Below are positions 57,850 to 64,000 of a DNA stretch of 64,000 nt, piece by piece. The DNA is from Panopea generosa (lineage: Eukaryota; Mollusca; Bivalvia; Adapedonta; Hiatellidae): positions 4,466,062 to 4,530,061 of the forward strand of contig CM055905.1 of NCBI GenBank assembly GCA_029582155.1. The letters are read 5' to 3'. The notes beneath the pieces are model-generated. The model was not told where the DNA came from. It made no database searches and worked only from the letters and a program-made list of their open reading frames with translations. The translations under genes and the position numbers were made by a program. Numbering within the stretch: the stretch's first letter is position 1; the number at the start of each line of letters is the position of its first letter.

Positions 57850-58135
57850 ACGCTGGAGTTAACCAGCGGAATTGGTTCATTGAACATTTAGCGTCAGTTA
57901 TGCAGACGAACAGTAAGCCTAACCACTCTCTCCTGTGATCCCGGAATGTTAACCAGTACGAGCACACCCATAAACATTCGCACATGAGAGTGAGAGACGA
58001 ATGATAACGAATCTCAAAATGTAATGTAACAATCATAAGGACGACTGTGGCGTGGCGGGGTTCGAACTCACGAGCTGTATTTGTAGACAAATGTGCTACC
58101 GTCTCTGCTAACCGGGTCCGGCCTTTACCAGTGTG
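57850..58135 (-). mobile_element. tRNA-derived SINE (family D), reverse orientation
   Basis: Shares ordered blocks with 58910-59180: GTTAACC, TGATCC/GGATCC then TGTTAACCA, GAGCACACCC, GAGAGACGAATGATAA and a right-end GGGGTTCGAACTCACGA, the reverse complement of a B box. The 133-codon minus frame here is inside this element and not a gene. Confidence 0.7.
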
Positions 58136-58909
58136 TGTGAAAGAGAATACGATTTGTAATTCTTTCTGATGTAAACATAGACACATGTTGATATCATTTC
58201 ATGCATTTAGGACGGACGGTTCAGAAAATGTATGACTCACATAATAAATACGTATACATCCTGATGACTTCTGGACCAATTGTGGGATTGCCATCTATCT
58301 GATTGGTTAATTCAAATTTTCCACCAGGCAAAACGAACATATTTTCTGCAAAGCACTTGTTTCGAAATATAGAACACATTTTTCAAAAATGTTAAAAAAA
58401 ACTGTACTAGATCAAGCCCAGACGACGTAAATATGTTTTTTGGAAAGCATGTTGCGAAATATAGAACGCATTTATCAGAATTCTTGGTTTAAACAATCTT
58501 TTATGAAGAAAAAAACTGCACAAAGAATATTACGTAATATTTGCAAAATATTAAAATGACAAACAAGTCTAAGAATTGGGTTTTGGATAAAGCTCATTAG
58601 CTTGTATGAATCTAGTTCCCAGAAATTACTAATGATTTACCATATTCGAGTGGTGATCTATAAAGCAGGTATGTTTTTTTTAATTTTGTTATTGTTGCAA
58701 CTTTAACGTTCGTTCACTGGTGTTGTTATTTCATATGAACGCAGTGTACAAACTGTTAAAGAAGAAGTTAAAAAAAAAGTTAAAAGTTAGAAATGGAGAT
58801 GATAAGTAGGAAGAAAAGAAAAGGTGAAAAGAAAATGGTTCTGCATGGGTGTCCAGATTGCTCCGGGGTTACAGAATAGGTAATGTGTATGTTGAACAAT
58901 ATGATTGAT

Positions 58910-59180
58910 TGATTAATTGAATATTTAGCGTCATTTTTATGTCATCGAGGGCTAACAGAAGATCAGTTAACCTAACCACTGTTTTATGGGATCCTGAAAG
59001 GTTAACCACTATTCAAGCACACCCAATTATCGCAAGTTACTGATAACATTCCCACTTGAATCAGCGGTGAGAGACGAATGATAATGAGACACGATGTCGT
59101 ATATCAATCGTCACCGAGACTGTTGCTGGACGGGGAGTCGAACTCACGATCCCCTGGATTGATAGTCAGACGCGTCTGTA
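58910..59180 (-). mobile_element. tRNA-derived SINE (family D), reverse orientation
   Basis: Second copy of the family D block order, ending GGGGAGTCGAACTCACGATC at the tRNA-like side. Confidence 0.7.
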
Positions 59181-59199
59181 CAATATGAACAATGATGTG

Positions 59200-59385
59200 T
59201 AGTTAAGTGGTTTAATGGTAGAGCGTTCGCCTCGCATGTGGGAGGACATGGGTTCGGCCCTCGGCCGGGTCATACCAAAATACTTGAAAAATGATACTCG
59301 AAGCTTTCTCACTCAGCATTTAGAGGATAGTTCTAGGTCTGGCCGGGTGTCGTATCAGTATAATGTGATAAGTATGAACATATAA
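59200..59385 (+). mobile_element. tRNA-derived SINE (family E)
   Basis: A well-preserved tRNA-like head: GTGGTTTAATGGTAGAGCGT (A box) and GACATGGGTTCGGCCCTC (B box). It is followed by a non-tRNA body (GATACTCGAAGCTTTCTCAC, TAGTTCTAGGTCTGGCCGGG). The loop arrangement and long tail argue against a true tRNA gene. Confidence 0.7.
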
Positions 59386-61490
59386 TGTGTCTACGGCATG
59401 ATACTCCAGTGTGGCAGCACTCAGAATTATGTATCAAGCAGACACCGTTGCGATATGACCGAAAATTCATTGTCGGTAAACAATTAGGACAGGGCCAATG
59501 GAAATCCGTTTCACCAGTTTCATAAACAAGTGAAATCTATGTTGGCGAATGTAAAAAAAATATGAAGAAATAAAAAAATCCAGCTCAGATGTTTTCTTTA
59601 TATGATATCCTGTTGAATACAACACCGTGGGAATGGCATTTAAATGTTGCATTACAAATATTTTGTTATATCTTTACTAATGTTATTATCGGGTTTAAAT
59701 CTATGCATTAATGAAACAGCAGATTTTGAAATATATGTGATTTGAATATTAGACAGATTAAATGGTGTACTAATTTATTTAAGCTTTATTGGGATGGTGG
59801 GGGTTGGGTGTATATTTAATTATTTAAGTATCTTCCATGGGTTTTCGGAGTGGATGGAAAATTCCGTCCGGGTGGATAACTGTTCCAGCGGTCACTCGCT
59901 AAAACAGTTACCTCGAGAGACAGAATTTTCATTCCGGACCAAAATAACCCACGATTACAACCCTAACTGTGTGATTTTTTAAAATTTTTGTTCCGGTTTA
60001 TTTTTAAGGAAACCATAGTGTTTTTTTCAGAATGAACACGTCATAGCGCTAGGAATTTATGAATAGCGTAACATTATAGTGCGATGAGGGGATAAGTGTG
60101 AACAGGGGATGTAGGATGAAATATCCATACATGGCTAAAACACGCGGAATTCCTTGTCCGGTATGCATGAAAACCGATTCTGCTACTAATGTCTATTTTC
60201 CGAGGATGTTCTTGACTTCTAAGGGAATTTTGTATCAGCTACTTACCTATACACAATTATTATAATGAGACCCGACGTTAATGACAAGTTTAACAGGTTG
60301 ACTCCCCCATTTCCAGAAGATCTGAGACCCATATACAAATATATGAATACAAATGTGTAGATACAAGGATATCTAAAAAAAATTCACATAATAAATATAT
60401 ACGACATTATATCGTATTTGTTATTTATGGTGCTGATCGTCGCTTTATTATTTTTTTTATTTCAGTCCAATTGCGACAGCATCAACTTGAGACAGTATTC
60501 TTAGCGCTGTCGCACTGGGGTATCACGTGGCAGACATATGGTATGATACCCTGATAACCCACTCTGTCACATTATACTGACACCTTAGAATCAGTAAATA
60601 GTACTATAATTTGCGTAACTAATAATATGAACTAGTAAAACATATACCACTTAGACGTACATTAAACCAAACACATATATTATGTATAGAATGTAAAATA
60701 GTTTTCTGAACTTCGTGGCTTTTCTTCGACCCCACCTCACACAAAACAGTGATAAACTTGTTACTTTGTGCCAATCTTTACCAATCGTAGGCGGAAATGA
60801 CCGAGCAATGTTCCGAATTTTATCTTAACACGTGATAGGCGTGAACATTAATAAACTAATAAACTAAACGCCCAACAGGTTTTTATAGTCATGCAACGCC
60901 AGAACATCGAGCTATAGGATGTTTTCTTATTTATATACTTGACCTGATATTTAGAGAAACGGAGAATTGTATCAACCGATTAAATGCCTGAGACTGAAAT
61001 ACAAGAACAGGTATGTGGAATTTTCAGGATTTTTTCGACATTAAACACTTATTCAGAGAATTATATAACACTGCTTGATGTAATCTGTGGGATTTTGAGT
61101 TTTTTCATGAAACGCATTTTCCAAGAATTTTATAGCTACTTAGTGTAAATATGAATTTTAAAGACCCACTGTAGTAATGTATCAGGCACAACTTTTATCT
61201 GGTTTCTATTTAGGACAGGAGCATAATTTACGTAATTGGATGAAAGTTATTTCGCACATAACTATGTGGTCGTCTATGGCAAAACCTGTAAAATATTTAT
61301 ATATATTTGGGATAGCTGTTTGTGAACATCAAGATTGTTATACACAGACCAGACCAAGGCGAAAACGCCTAACTACAATACAAGCCAATAACACAAGACA
61401 ATATAATCAACCAACTCAAAAGAAATGGTTGTAACCATAGGTTATATATCCAGGTTTAGCATGTAACACAACTGGACTGTAGTGACAATT
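59386..61490. other. Gene-poor region, no supported feature
   Basis: AT-rich. An 85-codon plus frame at 61177-61434 has no recognised domain. A diverged relative of the 82-bp unit may lie near 60560-60590 (CTCTGTCACATTATACTGAC). No gene can be supported. Confidence 0.4.
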
Positions 61491-61492
61491 TA

Positions 61493-62436
61493 CATGCATG
61501 TACTGATAACTTATTTGAGTAGGATCCAGTTAGAGATGCATAACTACTAACACGCTATGAACGTGTACTGATAACTTATTTGAATAGGGTCAAATTAGTG
61601 GTGCATAAATTACTAACACGCTACGAAGTGTACTTATGGCTTATTTGATTATCTTTTTTTGGTCACATGCTATATACATGTAACGATTAAATATTTGAGT
61701 AGAATCCAGTTAGTGGTGCATAACTACTTACACGCATTATACATGTACTGATAGTTTATTTGAATAGATAGGATCCAGTAAGCGATGCATAGCTACTCAC
61801 ATGCTATATACATATACTGACAGTTTATATGAGTATGATCCAGTTAGTGGTGCTTGACTACTCACATGCGTTTTACATGTACTGATAGTTTATTTGAGAA
61901 GGATCCAGTAAGTGATGCATATCTACTCAAATGCTATATACATGCACTAATAGCTTAGTTGAGTAGAGTCCAGTTAGTTGTGCTTGACTACTCACACGCG
62001 TTTTACATGTACTGCTAGTTTATATGAGTAGGATACAGTTAGTGGTGCATGACTACTGACACGCTATATACGTGTCCTGAAAGCTTATATGAGTAAGATC
62101 AAGTCAGTGGTGCATAACTACTCACACGCTATATACATGCACTGATATTTTGTTTGAGTAGGATACAGTTAGCGGTGCATAACTACTCACGCTATATACA
62201 TGTACTGATAGCTTACTTGAGTAGGATCCAGTTAGTGATTCATAACTACTCACACGCTATATATATGTTCTGATAGCTTTCTTAAGTAGGATCCAGTAAG
62301 TGGTGCATAACTACTAACATGCTATATACATATACTGATAGCTTTTTCGAGTGGAAACCTGATGGTGGTGCATACCTACTCACACGCTATATACATGAAC
62401 TGAAATGATATTTAAGTAGGATCTAGTTAGTGGTGC
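61493..62436. repeat. 65-bp minisatellite, about 15 copies
   Basis: Unit TGATAGCTTATTTGAGTAGG, ATCCAGTTAGTGGTGCATAA, CTACTCACACGCTATATACA, TGTAC. Divergence between copies is moderate, so it looks older than the 82-bp array. One inverted solitary unit lies at 10.84-10.90 kb. Confidence 0.93.
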
Positions 62437-62438
62437 AA

Positions 62439-64000
62439 AGTGGGTTGTACCTGAATATCCTGATATCTGCTATTTAGCGGGTTGTGATCAGCTGTAATGA
62501 TGTCTGACTTTTAGTGGGTGTACCTGAATATCCTGAAATCTGCACTTTAGTGGGTTGTGATCAACTGTTATGATATCTGACTTTTAGTGGGGTGTACCTG
62601 AATATCCTGATATCTGCTATTTAGTGGGTTGTGATCAACTGTAATGATATCTGCCATTTAATGGGTTGTACCTGAATATCCTGATATCTGCCATTTAGTG
62701 GGTTGTGATCAACTGTAATGATATCTGACTTTTAGTAGGGTGTACCTGAATATCCTGATATCTGCCATTTAGTGTGTTGTGATCAACTGTAATGATATCT
62801 GACTTTTAGTGGTGTGTACCTGAATATCCTGATATCTGCTATTTAGTGGGTTGTGATCAACTGTAATGATGTCTGCCATTTAATGGGTTGTACCTGAATA
62901 TCCTGATATCTGCCATTTAGTGGGTTGTGATCAACTGCAATGATATCTGACTTTTAGTGGTGTATACCTGAATATCCTGATAACCGCTTTTTAGTGGGTT
63001 GTGATCAACTGTAATGATATCTGCCGTTTAGTAGGGTGTACCTGAATATCTTGATATCTGCCATTTAGTGTGTTGTGATCAACTATAATGATATCTACCA
63101 TTAAGTGGGTTGTACCTGAATATCGTGATATTTGCCATTTAGTGGGTTGTACCTGAATATCCTGATATCTGCCATTTAGTCGGTTGTGATCAACTGTTAT
63201 GATATCTGACTTTTAATGGGTTGTGATCAACTGTAATGATATCTGCCAATTAGTGGGTTGTAGTTGAATATCCTTATATTTGCTTATAAGTTTGTTGTAC
63301 CTGAATATACTGATATCTGCCATTTAGTGGGTTGTGATCAACTATAATGATATCTGCCATTTAGTTGAATGTGATCAACTGTTATGCTATTTGCCATTTA
63401 GTGGGATTTACCTGAATATCCTATTATCTGCCATTTAGTGGGGGGTTTCTGAATATCCTGATATCTGCCATTTAATGGGTTGTGATCAACTCTAATGATA
63501 TTTGCCATTTAGTGGGTGGTATCTGAATATCCTTATATCTGCCATTTAGTGGGTTCTGATCAACTCTAATATTATATGCCAATTAGTGGGTTGTACCTGA
63601 ATATCCTGATATCTGCCAATTAGAGGGTTGTATCTGAATATGCTAATATCTGCTATTTAGTGGGTTGTGATCAACTGTAATGATATCTGCCATTTAGTGG
63701 GTTGTACCTGAATATCCTGATATCTGCCAATTAGTGGACTGTACTTGAATATCCTGATATCTGCCAATTCCTGAATATCCTGATATCTGCCAATTAGTGG
63801 ATTGTACCTGAATATCCTGATATCTGCCAATTAGTGGTTTGTACCTGAATATCATGATATCTGTCATTTAGTGGGTTGTGATCAACTGTAATGATATCTA
63901 CCATTTAGTGGGCTGTACCTGAATATCCTGATATCTGCCATTGAATGGGTTGTGATCAACTGTAATGATATCTGCCAATAGTGGGTTGTGATCAACTGTA
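62439..64000. repeat. Composite minisatellite of two alternating ~37-bp half-units
   Basis: Half-unit a is GGTTGTACCTGAATATCCTG then ATATCTGCCATTTAGTG. Half-unit b is GGTTGTGATCAACTGTAATG then ATATCTGCCATTTAGTG. They share the last half, and mostly alternate a-b but with runs of a alone near 63590-63850. The array runs off the right edge. Confidence 0.95.

Noticed and set aside
57785-58186. 133-codon minus-strand gene
   Set aside because: It coincides with a family D SINE that has a second copy at 58.9-59.2 kb without a matching frame.
59206-59280. Functional tRNA gene
   Set aside because: A and B boxes are present, but the downstream body is a SINE tail and the stems do not pair convincingly by eye. 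The same applies to the heads at 11.4, 19.1, 25.5 and 44.95 kb.
60468-60553. Further exon of the three-finger gene after ATTTCAG near 60465
   Set aside because: The phase could fit, but the reading lacks cysteines and has no supporting symmetry, and two polyadenylation signals precede it.
61177-61434. Independent 85-codon gene
   Set aside because: No domain, signal peptide or clear splice context, and the composition is like the surrounding AT-rich DNA.

Overview
This is eukaryotic nuclear DNA from an AT-rich metazoan genome. The abundance of tRNA-headed SINEs, decayed non-LTR retrotransposons and very long minisatellites, plus a secreted cysteine-rich protein with many small exons, suggests a mollusc, probably a bivalve. 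The clade is an inference. There is no bacterial, operon, plasmid or CRISPR content. More than half of the window is tandem repeat.

The main finding is one plus-strand gene assembled by hand from eight or nine small exons between about 10.5 and 55.1 kb. Exon 1 carries the ATG (10516-10525) and exon 2 completes a signal peptide (15084-15128). Exons 3, 4 and 5 encode one 12-cysteine domain (17169-17266, 18913-18984, 25389-25497). Exons 6, 7 and 8 encode a second domain with the same cysteine spacing and the same intron phases (36301-36413, 45619-45690, 53781-54038). The predicted precursor is 258 residues. It resembles a secreted or GPI-anchored Ly6/uPAR-type three-finger protein with two domains. 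An alternative spliced 3' end (53949 to 55067-55131) would replace the hydrophobic tail.

The unusual feature is that three of this gene's splice boundaries have become tandem repeats. The 3' end of exon 6 with its GTAAGT donor is repeated about 145 times as a 58-bp unit (36.4-44.8 kb). The acceptor and first ~45 bases of exon 6 are repeated every 116 bp about five times upstream (35.7-36.3 kb); the clearer copies have an in-frame stop, and three of them an AATAAA just after it. The acceptor of exon 4 ends a ~14-copy array of a 57-bp pyrimidine-tract/AG unit (18.1-18.9 kb).

Layout: 1-9.95 kb is a 57-bp minisatellite interrupted by 1.1 kb of other sequence. 9.95-18 kb holds exons 1-3, SINEs and a ~2.8-kb element with terminal inverted repeats. 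18.1-25.5 kb holds exons 4 and 5 with 57-, 82- and 31-bp arrays. 25.5-36.3 kb is a large intron with ~53-67-bp and 32-bp arrays. 36.3-44.8 kb is exon 6 and its donor array. 45-55 kb holds exons 7-9, two decayed head-to-head LINEs and a piggyBac-like MITE nested in one of them. 55-61.4 kb is gene-poor and SINE-rich. 61.5-64 kb is two further arrays running off the window edge. All exon joins are predictions read by eye, supported by phase, splice signals and internal domain symmetry.
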